Made by a program: the position numbers and the translations under genes | Shown: in pieces, positions 17,995 through 26,424 of the stretch | How positions within the stretch are numbered: the stretch's first letter is position 1 | Layout of the letters: the number at the start of each line of letters is the position of its first letter | Notes under the pieces: model-generated | What the model saw: the letters and a program-made list of their open reading frames with translations, nothing else | Database searches by the model: none | Told to the model about the DNA's origin: nothing | NCBI RefSeq assembly: GCF_051201665.1 | Contig: NZ_CP179210.1 | Span: forward strand, 2,728,001-2,792,000 | Source of the DNA: Psychrobium sp051201665 | GTDB lineage: Bacteria > Pseudomonadota > Gammaproteobacteria > Enterobacterales > Psychrobiaceae | DNA: 64,000 nucleotides | Reading direction: 5' to 3'

Positions 17995-18019
17995 GTGCGC
18001 CTTATTGGGCGCACCTTTT
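17995..18019 (+). terminator. Rho-independent terminator after the bet transporter
   Basis: GTGCGCC-TTATTG-GGCGCAC forms a perfect 7-bp GC-rich stem followed by CTTTT. It separates the bet operon from the porin gene, whose start at 18034 lies just beyond; a spurious GTG start at 17995 falls inside this hairpin. Confidence 0.8.
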
Positions 18020-18033
18020 ACTTGGAAAATAAC

Positions 18034-18738
18034 ATGAAAAAAACAATGATGGCAGCCAGCCTTTCTGGCCTACTTTTATTATCAGCCAGCGCGACGGCTA
18101 ACATATCTTCAACAGTTAAAGTTGTTTCAGATTACACATTCAACGGTGTAAGCCAAACTACTAACGATCCAGCACTACAAGCGAGCCTAGATTACGCTGC
18201 AGACAGCGGTTTCTACGCAGGAACTTGGGCGTCAAACGTAGATTTTGGCGGCGGTGATGACACTAACCTTGAATGGGATGCTTACATTGGTAAATTCTAC
18301 CAACTAAACAAAAAATGGAGCGTAGATACAGGTATCGCTTATTACACCTACCACGGTGATGATGCGTCATCTAGCTACAACTACCCTGAAGCTTACGCAA
18401 AATTTGGCTACAACTCATCAGTTGGTGATACTGAGTTCAACTTCTGGTACTCATGGGATTACTTTGGACTAGACGCTAACCACTACATCGCGATGGTAGC
18501 TCACACATTTGAAATTACAGAAGGTCACAATATTCGCGTGGGCTTTGATCGTTCTACGTCTACTGATGAAACAAAATGGTCTTGGGATGGCGGCAAATCT
18601 TACAACCATTACAGTGTTGCCTATACCACAAGTTATAACGGTTTTGATTTTGATCTTACATTAGAAGATACAAGCATTGATTCTGATACAACAGACACTC
18701 GTGTTGTATTTGGTATTTCACGTACTTTTGGTTTTTAA
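18034..18738 (+). CDS. TorF-family putative outer-membrane porin
   Basis: 234 aa from ATG 18034. The signal peptide ends SASATA at about residue 22. SDYTFNGVSQTTNDPALQAS followed by GFYAGTWASNV is the hallmark of the TorF/Gcw_chp porin-like family. The C-terminus ends in Phe (SRTFGF), the outer-membrane beta-barrel insertion signal. It probably forms a channel. Its place after the choline genes suggests betaine or choline passage, but this is inference, since a terminator precedes it and another follows it. Confidence 0.85.
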   Translation: MKKTMMAASLSGLLLLSASATANISSTVKVVSDYTFNGVSQTTNDPALQASLDYAADSGFYAGTWASNVDFGGGDDTNLEWDAYIGKFYQLNKKWSVDTGIAYYTYHGDDASSSYNYPEAYAKFGYNSSVGDTEFNFWYSWDYFGLDANHYIAMVAHTFEITEGHNIRVGFDRSTSTDETKWSWDGGKSYNHYSVAYTTSYNGFDFDLTLEDTSIDSDTTDTRVVFGISRTFGF

Positions 18739-18767
18739 TCAATATCTAAGCGTGTAAAAAACAACCC

Positions 18768-18808
18768 AAAGCCCTTTCAAAATTTAAGTGATGAGGGCTT
18801 TGTATTTT
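18768..18808 (+). terminator. Rho-independent terminator after the porin
   Basis: AAAGCCCT (18768-18775) pairs with AGGGCTTT (18794-18801) and is followed by the T-rich GTATTTTC. The stem is perfect, 8 bp. Confidence 0.75.
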
Positions 18809-18901
18809 CAACGTTAGATTTTTCTGTTAATGTTCGCGCATTGCATAACGGCGAACTCAATCGAGCTATTATTCGCACGCTATCTGTTATTTTGGAGCAT
18901 C

Positions 18902-19378
18902 ATGGAAAAATACGAACAGCTACTTATTTCTTTACGCCAAATTATTCGAGCAATCGATATTCATTCACGTAAACTCAGTAAGCAATCGGGGTTAACAGGC
19001 CCACAACTCGTTGTTATGAAAAAGATAGCAGAGCTTGACGCGCCTATGGCTAAGCAAGTCGCTAATGAAATCAACTTAAGCCCTGCGACTGTGACTAGTA
19101 TTATCGACAGACTCGAAGCAAAAGAGTTAGTGATCAGACAACGTAGCCAAATCGATAAACGTAAAGTTGAGCTATATCTTACTGAGAGTGGCAAACTATT
19201 ACTGCAAGATTCACCGAAACCATTACAAGAACATTTCATCCAACGCTATCAATCACTTGATGCGTGGGAACAAAGTCAATTACTGTCATCTGTTGAGCGT
19301 ATCGCGTCAATGATGGATGCAGAAGACTTAGATGCCTCACCGTTATTAATGGTTGGAAAAATTCAAGACGGCCAGTAG
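18902..19378 (+). CDS. MarR-family transcriptional regulator
   Basis: 158 aa from ATG 18902, set by TTGGAGC; a longer frame from 18830 lacks a ribosome site. The winged helix spans about residues 30-100, with AKQVANEINLSPATVTSIID as recognition helix region and RSQIDKRKVELYLTESG as the DxR wing. The target is unknown. It lies in the same direction after the choline/porin genes and could respond to a related ligand, but no operator was identified. Confidence 0.85.
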   Translation: MEKYEQLLISLRQIIRAIDIHSRKLSKQSGLTGPQLVVMKKIAELDAPMAKQVANEINLSPATVTSIIDRLEAKELVIRQRSQIDKRKVELYLTESGKLLLQDSPKPLQEHFIQRYQSLDAWEQSQLLSSVERIASMMDAEDLDASPLLMVGKIQDGQ

Positions 19379-19438
19379 ATACACCTACTGCCGTTCATTT
19401 CACAAGCCCCCTCAAGTCTCTTTTTAAAGGCCTATTCA

Positions 19439-20200
19439 ATGAAGTCTGTATTTTCTTGTGTTATCACGTCGGTGATGGCAACGATATCGTTCCAATCAAT
19501 CGCCGCTCATTCACCAGTTAGCCAAAACAAATCAATTGAATCGTTTAGCAAGGCTAAAAAATTACTTCTTAAAAACGTTTATCACGACCATCGCACCACA
19601 CTCTATTGCGGCGCGAGCTTTAGCCTTAAGAAAGCCATTGATAGCTACAACGGTTACAGCGGCACTAAATATAAAAAACGCGCTAAACGCATCGAATGGG
19701 AGCACGTTGTTCCTGCACAAAACTTTGGGCAATCATTTACCGCTTGGCGCACTGGCGACAAACAATGTGTTAACAACAAAGGTAAAGCTTATAAAGGCCG
19801 CCGCTGTGCGAATAAGTCCAGTAAAGAATACCGCCTAATGCAAGCTGATTTATACAACCTATTCCCCGCTATTGGCTCAGTTAATGCCTATCGCAGTAAT
19901 TTTAACTTCGTAATGCTGCCATCAGAAAAATCAGACTTTGGCGCCTGCGACATGCGTATCGAAAACAAGAAAGCGCAGCCTCCAAAACGTGCAAGAGGCC
20001 AAATAGCCCGCGCTTATTTATACATGGAAGATGCCTACAAAAAATTCAAAATGAGCACAGCACAACGCAAGCTTATGGCTGCGTGGGACAAAAAATATCC
20101 TGTTACACCATGGGAATGTGAGCGTAATAAACGCATCGAAAAACTGCAAAAGAGTAATAATCGTATTATGAACAAGCGATGTGGGATTAGTACATCGTAA
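19439..20200 (+). CDS. Endonuclease I (EndA/Dns-type extracellular or periplasmic nuclease)
   Basis: 253 aa with a signal peptide ending SIAAHS near residue 25. IEWEHVVPAQNFG carries the beta-beta-alpha-metal catalytic Glu/His. QADLYNLFPAIGSVNAYRSN is the conserved second half of the active site. Family members cut DNA in the periplasm or outside the cell for nutrient use. Cysteines (YCG, QCVNN, RRC, ACDM, ECER, RCG) suggest disulfides. It is monocistronic. Confidence 0.9.
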   Translation: MKSVFSCVITSVMATISFQSIAAHSPVSQNKSIESFSKAKKLLLKNVYHDHRTTLYCGASFSLKKAIDSYNGYSGTKYKKRAKRIEWEHVVPAQNFGQSFTAWRTGDKQCVNNKGKAYKGRRCANKSSKEYRLMQADLYNLFPAIGSVNAYRSNFNFVMLPSEKSDFGACDMRIENKKAQPPKRARGQIARAYLYMEDAYKKFKMSTAQRKLMAAWDKKYPVTPWECERNKRIEKLQKSNNRIMNKRCGISTS

Positions 20201-20300
20201 GCACGACCCAATTGATAATCAGGTAGTTGCATTTATTGATCTTGACAACTCTCTGATATACTAACCATTATTAAGTTAACTCTATTAACCCTAAACGCCC

Positions 20301-21380
20301 ATGTTATTACTTTCTATCTATCTTTTTATCGCTCTGTTCTTTTCATTTATTTGTTCCATTGCCGAATCGGTCATCCTAAGCATTAGCCAAGGTCAGGTTG
20401 CCTTGCTTGAAAAAGAGGGGCATCCAACGGGTAAAATTTTAAGTGGCTTAAAACAAGATTTAGATAAGCCGTTGGCGGCTATTTTGACGCTTAATACCGT
20501 TGCTCATACTGTCGGTGCTGCTGGTGTTGGTGCTCAAGGTGCTGTTGTATTTGGAGAAGCGTATTTAGGTGTGATCTCAGCGGTACTGACTATATTAATT
20601 CTCTTCATTTCTGAAATTATTCCTAAGACTCTTGGCGCTACCTACGCCAAGCAACTCGCACCTACTACTGCTTATGTACTCAAATATATGATTATGGTAC
20701 TTAACCCTATTATTATCATTTGTGAGTTTGTAACTAAATACCTTGTGCGTCACAAACCTCAGTTTGATTTTAGTCGCGACGAGTTTACGGCAATGGCTGA
20801 ATTAGGTGAGAAGCACGGTGCTATTGATAGTCAAGAAGCACAGATTTTACAAAACTTGATGATGCTGCAAGATTTAAAAATCAAATCGGTTATGACGCCA
20901 AGTACTGTAATTTTTAGCGATGAAATTAATACCAGCGTGGAAGCCTTTTTCTTGGAGCATCAAAAAGTGCGTTTCTCGCGTATTCCAGTGTATGAGAAAA
21001 CGAGTCACGACATTGTGGGTTTTGTGCTGCGCTCTGACTTGTTGTTAGCACAGGCGCGCGGTAATACTGACACGACTATCGGTAATTACCTGCGTGAAAT
21101 GCCAACACTACTGGAAACCATGACCTTGTCTCATGCGATGCGCGAGTTATTAGCTAACAAGCATCACATGGCGTTAATTGCCAATGAATATGGCACAGTG
21201 CGCGGCATTTTGACCTTGGAAGATATTCTAGAAACCCTAATAGGTCGTGAAATTATCGATGAAGGCGATAAAGATATCGATATGCAAAAACTCGCGAAAA
21301 AATTATGGAAAACAAAGGCGCAAAAACTTGGTGTCGATGAAGATATCATCAAGCCAGACGCTGATGACAATAAGGCTTAG
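20301..21380 (+). CDS. CNNM/DUF21 membrane protein with CBS pair (CorC/HlyC-like)
   Basis: 359 aa. The N-terminal DUF21 domain of about four helices includes LAAILTLNTVAHTVGAAGVG and LFISEIIPKTLGA. The CBS pair (about residues 200-320) includes MTPSTVIFSD and a GTVRGILTLEDILETLIGREI end. Such proteins are linked to Mg/Co ion transport and resistance. The CorC_HlyC C-terminal domain is absent, as in shorter family members. It stands alone between endonuclease I and a convergent acetyltransferase remnant. Confidence 0.88.
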   Translation: MLLLSIYLFIALFFSFICSIAESVILSISQGQVALLEKEGHPTGKILSGLKQDLDKPLAAILTLNTVAHTVGAAGVGAQGAVVFGEAYLGVISAVLTILILFISEIIPKTLGATYAKQLAPTTAYVLKYMIMVLNPIIIICEFVTKYLVRHKPQFDFSRDEFTAMAELGEKHGAIDSQEAQILQNLMMLQDLKIKSVMTPSTVIFSDEINTSVEAFFLEHQKVRFSRIPVYEKTSHDIVGFVLRSDLLLAQARGNTDTTIGNYLREMPTLLETMTLSHAMRELLANKHHMALIANEYGTVRGILTLEDILETLIGREIIDEGDKDIDMQKLAKKLWKTKAQKLGVDEDIIKPDADDNKA

Positions 21381-21420
21381 GTTCACGCTTAATTATTCGA
21401 TTAACGATAAAGCTATTTAA

Positions 21421-21881
21421 TTAAAAGGGTTTTACGATATGTTGATGCGGGCCAACGTCCGCAATATCAAACACATCTGGGCTAATATCAAAGCCAGCTC
21501 GTTGATAAAAAGCAACTGCAGACACTCTAGCGTTAGCCCACAAATAATCAACGTCCATTGCCTTCATTTCATCACAAATCGCGATGAGTAATCGTTGTCC
21601 TACTCCCTGCCCTTGAACTGCTTTAGCGACAGCCATTGAACTGCTTTAGCGACAGCCATTGAGCGTAATTGATAGCCTTTAACAACATAGTACTCATTGC
21701 TTTCATTATCTCTGCAATACACAGATGCAATTGCCACTAATGCATCGCCATCAAATAACCCGAAATGTATCGTAGATGCTAGTTCATCGCCGTCGAACTG
21801 ACAGTCTTCGAGGGTTCCGTCAGGACGTAAAATTTCTTGGCGCAGCGGATACGCTTTTACAGCAGTTATTTGTTTAATCAC
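21421..21881 (-). pseudogene. GNAT acetyltransferase broken by a 23-bp tandem duplication
   Basis: The N-terminal part (start 21881, MIKQITAVKAYPLRQEIL to RSMAVAKAVQ) and the C-terminal part (GQGVGQRLLIAICDEM, then ANARVSAVAFYQRAGF) together make a normal GNAT of about 146 aa with the Q/RxxGxG acetyl-CoA loop. A 23-bp direct duplication at 21615-21660 shifts the frame in the middle, so the first part ends WLSLKQFKGRE and stops. Removing one copy restores the frame exactly. The start overlaps the upstream oxidoreductase by 8 bp. Confidence 0.9.
21615..21660. repeat. 23-bp perfect tandem duplication
   Basis: Units at 21615-21637 and 21638-21660 are identical (GAACTGCTTTAGCGACAGCC then ATT). 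The length is not a multiple of three, which explains the frameshift in the GNAT gene. Confidence 0.95.
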
Positions 21882-22569
21882 CTGTTAGCTCCGCGATTTG
21901 ATTAGGAAAGGTTTCATCGAGTAAAAATTCTGTAATACCCTCGCCATCGCTTTGGCTAATGAGCAACATTGATTGGGCGACTTCTTCACCATGTATAGGT
22001 CGATAGCGTCTCAAGCCTGGTAGACGACAAATTAGCGGTAAAATGACACTCGCTATTTTCTCACCGAGACGAAAATGGTTACGACTGCCAAGCAAAACAG
22101 ATGGTTTGAAAATGCTAATTCGTTTAAATGGCATCGCTTTAATCGCATCGTCAAGCTCGCCCTTCATTTGTAAATAAGCACTGCGACTTTGACTGTTAGC
22201 GCCACTTGAAGATACTAGTATGTAGTGTGCTACGCCGTTTTTGTTTGCGAGTGTAGCGGCACTAATTTGATAATCGACATCAATCACCCGCTGCGCTGCC
22301 ACGGTGCCAGCTTGCTTAAGTGTCGTACCCAAGCATGAGAACAATACATCTCCGTTAAACAGATGAGCATGCCTTGAAAGCTCATCAAAGTTAACCACAT
22401 GATTTTCAATCTTAGCTGACTCATAACTTACAGGACGACGTGTGATGGCAATAACTTTGTGATAATGCGAGAAGCTCGCAAGTTTAGCCACCAAAAATTG
22501 GCCGATTAACCCGGTAGCCCCGATGACCACGGCAATTTTATCGCAAGATTCAGAATGTAATATTGTCAT
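21874..22569 (-). CDS. NAD(P)-binding Rossmann-fold oxidoreductase
   Basis: 231 aa. AVVIGATGLIGQFLVAKL near residue 13-30 is the GxxGxxG dinucleotide site. SCLGTTLKQAGT, a YILVSSSGA segment and YLQMKGELDDA match the HTATIP2-like/NAD(P)H-binding short-chain group. The substrate is unknown. It is followed on the same strand by the broken acetyltransferase, overlapping by 8 bp. Confidence 0.8.
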   Translation of the reverse strand: MTILHSESCDKIAVVIGATGLIGQFLVAKLASFSHYHKVIAITRRPVSYESAKIENHVVNFDELSRHAHLFNGDVLFSCLGTTLKQAGTVAAQRVIDVDYQISAATLANKNGVAHYILVSSSGANSQSRSAYLQMKGELDDAIKAMPFKRISIFKPSVLLGSRNHFRLGEKIASVILPLICRLPGLRRYRPIHGEEVAQSMLLISQSDGEGITEFLLDETFPNQIAELTGD

Positions 22570-22762
22570 TAATATACAGTTACAAGCAATGTTTTAGATA
22601 ACAGCAGGTTATCACAAATTATCTCAATCCCTATATTCACTTTTATTTTTATTATGACTTGCGACACTATTCAAAAGTACGCTTTGATTTTTCGGTATTT
22701 TATCATTGTTAATAAAATGTTATCGTGTGCCGCTCTACATCGTTTAATAAAGAATAATAACA

Positions 22763-24139
22763 ATGAGTCTTAAACGTCAGCACTTTATCGGCATAGGCCC
22801 TCTTGCCGCTCTCCTTTTCTATTACATCTTAACGTTTAATGGATTAGCTGAAATGCCCGCCACTGCCGCAGCCATTACGCTGCTTACCGTTATTTGGTGG
22901 GTTAGTGAAGCGTTGCCAATTCCGGCAACGTCATTAGTTCCATTTGCCCTGCTCCCGTTATTTGGCGTAGTCGATCATAAAACCGTCGCCTCATCACTTG
23001 GTAGCCATGTGATATTGCTATTAATGGGCGCTTTTATGTTATCTAAATCCCTTGAGAAAAGCGGCGCCCACCAGCGTTTAGCCGTTTATATGTTACGCCT
23101 TGTCGGCGTATCGAGTGGTCGGCGATTAGTACTCGGTTTCATGCTTACAGCTGGCTTTTTGAGTATGTGGATTTCAAATACAGCAACCACACTTATCATG
23201 TTGCCAATAGCCCTTGCCATATTGGCTCATGTCGATAATCCAAAGTTAAAAATCGCACTGATATTAGGTATCGCCTATGCCGCTAGTACCGGCGGTATAG
23301 CCACACCAATTGGCACGCCGCCTAACGTTATTTTCATGGGGATTTATGAAGAGCACACAGGTCAAGAATTTAGCTTTTTACAATGGATGAAGGTTGGTGT
23401 ACCAGTCGTCTTAATCAGCCTACCATTGATGGCGCTGTGGTTAACACGCAATGTTAACCTCGAACATAAAATTACGTTACCCGCGCTGGGGGAATGGCGC
23501 AGTGAAGAAAAACGTACCTTAATTTTATTTGGGCTGACGGCTCTTGCATGGATAACCCGTAAAGATCCGTTTGGCGGTTGGAGTGGCTTATTCGATATTA
23601 CGATTGCAGGCGATAGTACGGTTGCTTTAGTGGCCGTGGTAATTATGTTTATGACGCCTAACGGGAAAGGTGGCCGCGTTCTTGATTGGGAAACAGCTAA
23701 AGATATCCCTTGGGGCATGTTGTTACTATTTGCTGGTGGCATTGCCATTGCCAAAGGGTTTGTTGCCTCGGGCTTAAGTACGATTATGGGCGACTGGTTA
23801 TCATCAATGACTCATTTACCTATCGTACTTGTGATATTAACCATTTGTTTGGTGGTTACTTACCTCACCGAAATCACCAGTAATACCGCAACAGCCACCT
23901 TACTGATGCCAATTCTAGCGGTTGCTGCAACCAGCGCTGGAATTGATCCGGCAGTCTTTATGATCCCAGCAGCAATGGCGGCAAGTTGCGCCTATATGCT
24001 CCCCGTAGCAACAGCGCCCAACGCGATTGCTTATGGTACGGGGGAATTTGAAATAAAAGATATGGTGCGCGAAGGTGCAGTACTTAGTTTACTCGTTTCC
24101 TGCACCGTCGCCGTTGTTTGTTACGTTTTATTGACCTAA
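22763..24139 (+). CDS. SLC13/DASS-family anion:sodium symporter
   Basis: 458 aa, about 12 membrane segments. Both Ser-Asn-Thr carboxylate/sodium motifs are visible: MWISNTATTLIMLPIA (about residues 137-152) and TEITSNTATATLLMPI (about 370-385). The family imports di- and tricarboxylates (succinate, malate, citrate) or sulfate with sodium at the inner membrane. The specificity is not visible. Its 3' end meets the convergent GNAT gene with a 4-bp overlap. Confidence 0.88.
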   Translation: MSLKRQHFIGIGPLAALLFYYILTFNGLAEMPATAAAITLLTVIWWVSEALPIPATSLVPFALLPLFGVVDHKTVASSLGSHVILLLMGAFMLSKSLEKSGAHQRLAVYMLRLVGVSSGRRLVLGFMLTAGFLSMWISNTATTLIMLPIALAILAHVDNPKLKIALILGIAYAASTGGIATPIGTPPNVIFMGIYEEHTGQEFSFLQWMKVGVPVVLISLPLMALWLTRNVNLEHKITLPALGEWRSEEKRTLILFGLTALAWITRKDPFGGWSGLFDITIAGDSTVALVAVVIMFMTPNGKGGRVLDWETAKDIPWGMLLLFAGGIAIAKGFVASGLSTIMGDWLSSMTHLPIVLVILTICLVVTYLTEITSNTATATLLMPILAVAATSAGIDPAVFMIPAAMAASCAYMLPVATAPNAIAYGTGEFEIKDMVREGAVLSLLVSCTVAVVCYVLLT

Positions 24140-24585
24140 AAGCGTCGCTGCAACGCGACTTTTTGAATACCGTGTGAAGGTGTCCAGCATTTGAATTGAA
24201 CAAAACCCTGTTTTTTGTACAGTTCAATGGCTGGCATATTGACGCTCGCGGTTTCCACCACAGCATGTTCAATCTCAAAGGCTGTCAAAACATACCTCAT
24301 TAACTTACCTGCAATGCCGCGCCGAAAAAAGTCAGGACTCACCGTCAGACTATTAATCGACAGCTGTTTGTTGCTATATTCAATTTCAATCACGCCTGCC
24401 AACGTACTATCAATTTTAGCGCCGTAAAACATCGTTTGGGACTGTGCAATGTCACTTACAGTGCGTTGCAACGGTGGAAAGCTTTCCGTGCCAATCAATT
24501 GCGCTTCAATTTGATAGGATGCCTGAAAGACCTCATAGATTTCAGCTGCAATGTTCACTGTGTTGTGCTCAAGTAATACAATCAC
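24136..24585 (-). CDS. GNAT-family N-acetyltransferase
   Basis: 149 aa. INSLTVSPDFFRRGIAGKLM (about residues 77-96) is the acetyl-CoA-binding RxxGxx loop after the conserved strand. NMPAIELYKKQGF is the C-terminal motif B helix. The acceptor is unknown. It follows the VOC gene on the same strand with a 3-bp gap, so the two are probably co-transcribed. Confidence 0.85.
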   Translation of the reverse strand: MIVLLEHNTVNIAAEIYEVFQASYQIEAQLIGTESFPPLQRTVSDIAQSQTMFYGAKIDSTLAGVIEIEYSNKQLSINSLTVSPDFFRRGIAGKLMRYVLTAFEIEHAVVETASVNMPAIELYKKQGFVQFKCWTPSHGIQKVALQRRF

Positions 24586-24588
24586 AAC

Positions 24589-25011
24589 TTATCCCATTCG
24601 CTTGGCCATTGGATGCTCAGGATTTAACTGCAATAGATCCCACAAGTTGCCGTATAAATCTTCAAACACAGCAACGGTTCCATAATCTTGCTCTTGCGGC
24701 TCTCGAACAAAAGTAATGCCCAAAGCTGTCATACGCTTATAATCACGCCAAAAGTCATCGGTATTTAAAAATAGAAAGACTCGCCCACCCGCTTGGTCGC
24801 CAATAAAATCATGTTGGCGTTCTTTCGACGCTTTTGCTAACAAAATTGCCGTACCCGTAGAATTTGGCGGCGCGACAACAACCCAACGCTTGTCTTGCTC
24901 CGGTTGATAGGTATCTTCAACCAATTCGAATTTAAGTTTGTCGACGTAAAAAGCGATAGCTTCATCGTAATCTTTAACGACCAGTGCAATATGCACAATA
25001 TTCTGTTTCAT
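24589..25011 (-). CDS. VOC-superfamily (glyoxalase-like) protein
   Basis: 140 aa, two beta-alpha-beta-beta-beta modules. HIALVVKDYDEAIAFYVDKL opens the first and AVFEDLYGNLWDLLQLN closes the second with the metal-ligand Glu region. Members include glyoxalases, dioxygenases and antibiotic-binding proteins; the exact activity is unknown. It is in a run of three minus-strand small genes (GNAT, VOC, GNAT). Confidence 0.85.
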   Translation of the reverse strand: MKQNIVHIALVVKDYDEAIAFYVDKLKFELVEDTYQPEQDKRWVVVAPPNSTGTAILLAKASKERQHDFIGDQAGGRVFLFLNTDDFWRDYKRMTALGITFVREPQEQDYGTVAVFEDLYGNLWDLLQLNPEHPMAKRMG

Positions 25012-25062
25012 TAGTGTCCTAGATTATAATTTTTATTCGTTAGTACATTGTTAGCATGCAGG

Positions 25063-25512
25063 CTAAGGCTCAATGTTTAACACCATATCAATACGATGCA
25101 TATCTTGGCCCCAACCATGCTCAATTTCATTGACAGCGACAGCAGCAAACTTTGCAAAAAATGACGCAGATAAATGACTTGCAGCAATGGAAATTCTGTC
25201 AATACCTCGATCGACAGCTGTTACAATGACATGCTCCATAACTTTTTTACCAACACCAGAGCCCTGTGTTTTTGGCGATAACATTATCCAGTTAATCGCG
25301 TACTCTTGATCGTGTTTTAGCAAACCAAAAGCACCAACAACCTCATCATTTAGCAAACATACTTGATAACCAACAGGTTGAGATTTCAAGAAACCTAGAT
25401 AGTCATCTCGCTCATTGCGTGCAAAGAATTGAGGACAATTAGCATCGAACAATGCCATGCATGCTAGCTCTAACTCGGGGTTATAGGGATGAAATAAATT
25501 AGATTGAGTCAT
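25063..25512 (-). CDS. GNAT-family acetyltransferase with an IS5 inserted at its start codon
   Basis: 149 aa from ATG 25512 (MTQSNLFHPYNPELE). NWIMLSPKTQGSGVGKKVME is the acetyl-CoA loop (QGSGVG). The start codon is one base from the TA duplication of the IS5 copy at 25515-26397. The natural promoter and ribosome site have therefore been displaced to beyond 26398, and the upstream sequence is now IS end. An in-frame ATG at 25539 lies inside the IS. Expression is doubtful, although an IS-borne promoter is possible. Confidence 0.8.
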   Translation of the reverse strand: MTQSNLFHPYNPELELACMALFDANCPQFFARNERDDYLGFLKSQPVGYQVCLLNDEVVGAFGLLKHDQEYAINWIMLSPKTQGSGVGKKVMEHVIVTAVDRGIDRISIAASHLSASFFAKFAAVAVNEIEHGWGQDMHRIDMVLNIEP

Positions 25513-25514
25513 TA

Positions 25515-26397
25515 GGGCGTGTTGATCTTTGCTGTACATTTCGTATTCAACAATACATCGGTAGCCACATTAACATGAATGCCAGCGATAACATGCTGGC
25601 ATAATTCCTTTCTAGCTTGTCATATCTACTTGAAATAGCTCGATAATGCTTAATTCTGCCAAAGGCATTTTCGACCAAGTGACGATACTCGTATAGACAC
25701 CAATCCATACTGTCTTTGTCTATATCTTGTCCGTAATTGCGTTTCGCAATTACCGTTTCTCCGCCACGTTCTTTAACAAAAGTACGGAAAGGTTCGCTGT
25801 CATATCCTTTATCACAAATGATGGTATTAACTTCATCGAGTTGCTCAACCAAGCTTTCGCCATGCACTATATCGTGGCGTTGTCCTTCTGATAAATCAAA
25901 GCAAATCGGCAAGCCACCACTATCCACGGCTAAGTGAATTTTGGTTGAGTTGCCCCCGCGACTTTTTCCTATTTGCTCTGAGCTTTCAGTCGCTGCCCCT
26001 GTACTATGCTGATGCGCTCGAACTATAGAGCCATCAAGAAAGACCCATTCAAAATCAGCCATGCTAGATAAACTTCTGAAAAGCTTATCTAAAATCCCTT
26101 TCTTTGACCAAAGATTAAATCGTCTGTAAACGGTATTCCAGTCTCCGAACTCAGACGGTAGATCTCGCCAAGGGATACCTGTTCTCATTCGATAAAGTAT
26201 TCCTTCAAATGTCATTCGATGTTCAATTTTATCGTAAATACGACCTGTACTTTTCATAACTTGGAGTAGCAGTTCCCAGCGAATATCAGTTAGCATTGTT
26301 CTTGGCATGGTATTGGTTATCGTTTTATTTTTGGCGAAGCAAATTATAACTCTTTACCATGCCGTTCAAAAAACACTCACGAAAGATCAACACGCCC
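25515..26397 (-). mobile_element. IS5-family element (apparently intact), 883 bp
   Basis: Terminal inverted repeats GGGCGTGTTGATCTTT (left) and its complement AAAGATCAACACGCCC (right), flanked by TA on both sides (25513-25514, 26398-26399). It carries one uninterrupted transposase on the minus strand. It is related to, but not identical with, the decayed copy at 3365. Confidence 0.92.
25547..26308 (-). CDS. IS5-family transposase
   Basis: 253 aa, single frame. The N-terminal DUF4096-like domain reads MPRTMLTDIRW to YRMRTGIPWRDLP. The DDE catalytic core shows FLDGSIVRAHQ (first Asp), CDKGYDSE (second Asp) and YRHLVENAFGRIKHYRAIS (Glu). It fills most of the 883-bp element, as usual for the group. 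Nothing visible prevents activity. Confidence 0.92.
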   Translation of the reverse strand: MPRTMLTDIRWELLLQVMKSTGRIYDKIEHRMTFEGILYRMRTGIPWRDLPSEFGDWNTVYRRFNLWSKKGILDKLFRSLSSMADFEWVFLDGSIVRAHQHSTGAATESSEQIGKSRGGNSTKIHLAVDSGGLPICFDLSEGQRHDIVHGESLVEQLDEVNTIICDKGYDSEPFRTFVKERGGETVIAKRNYGQDIDKDSMDWCLYEYRHLVENAFGRIKHYRAISSRYDKLERNYASMLSLAFMLMWLPMYC

Positions 26398-26424
26398 TAG
26401 TAAATCTCTATTAAAGATATTGCG

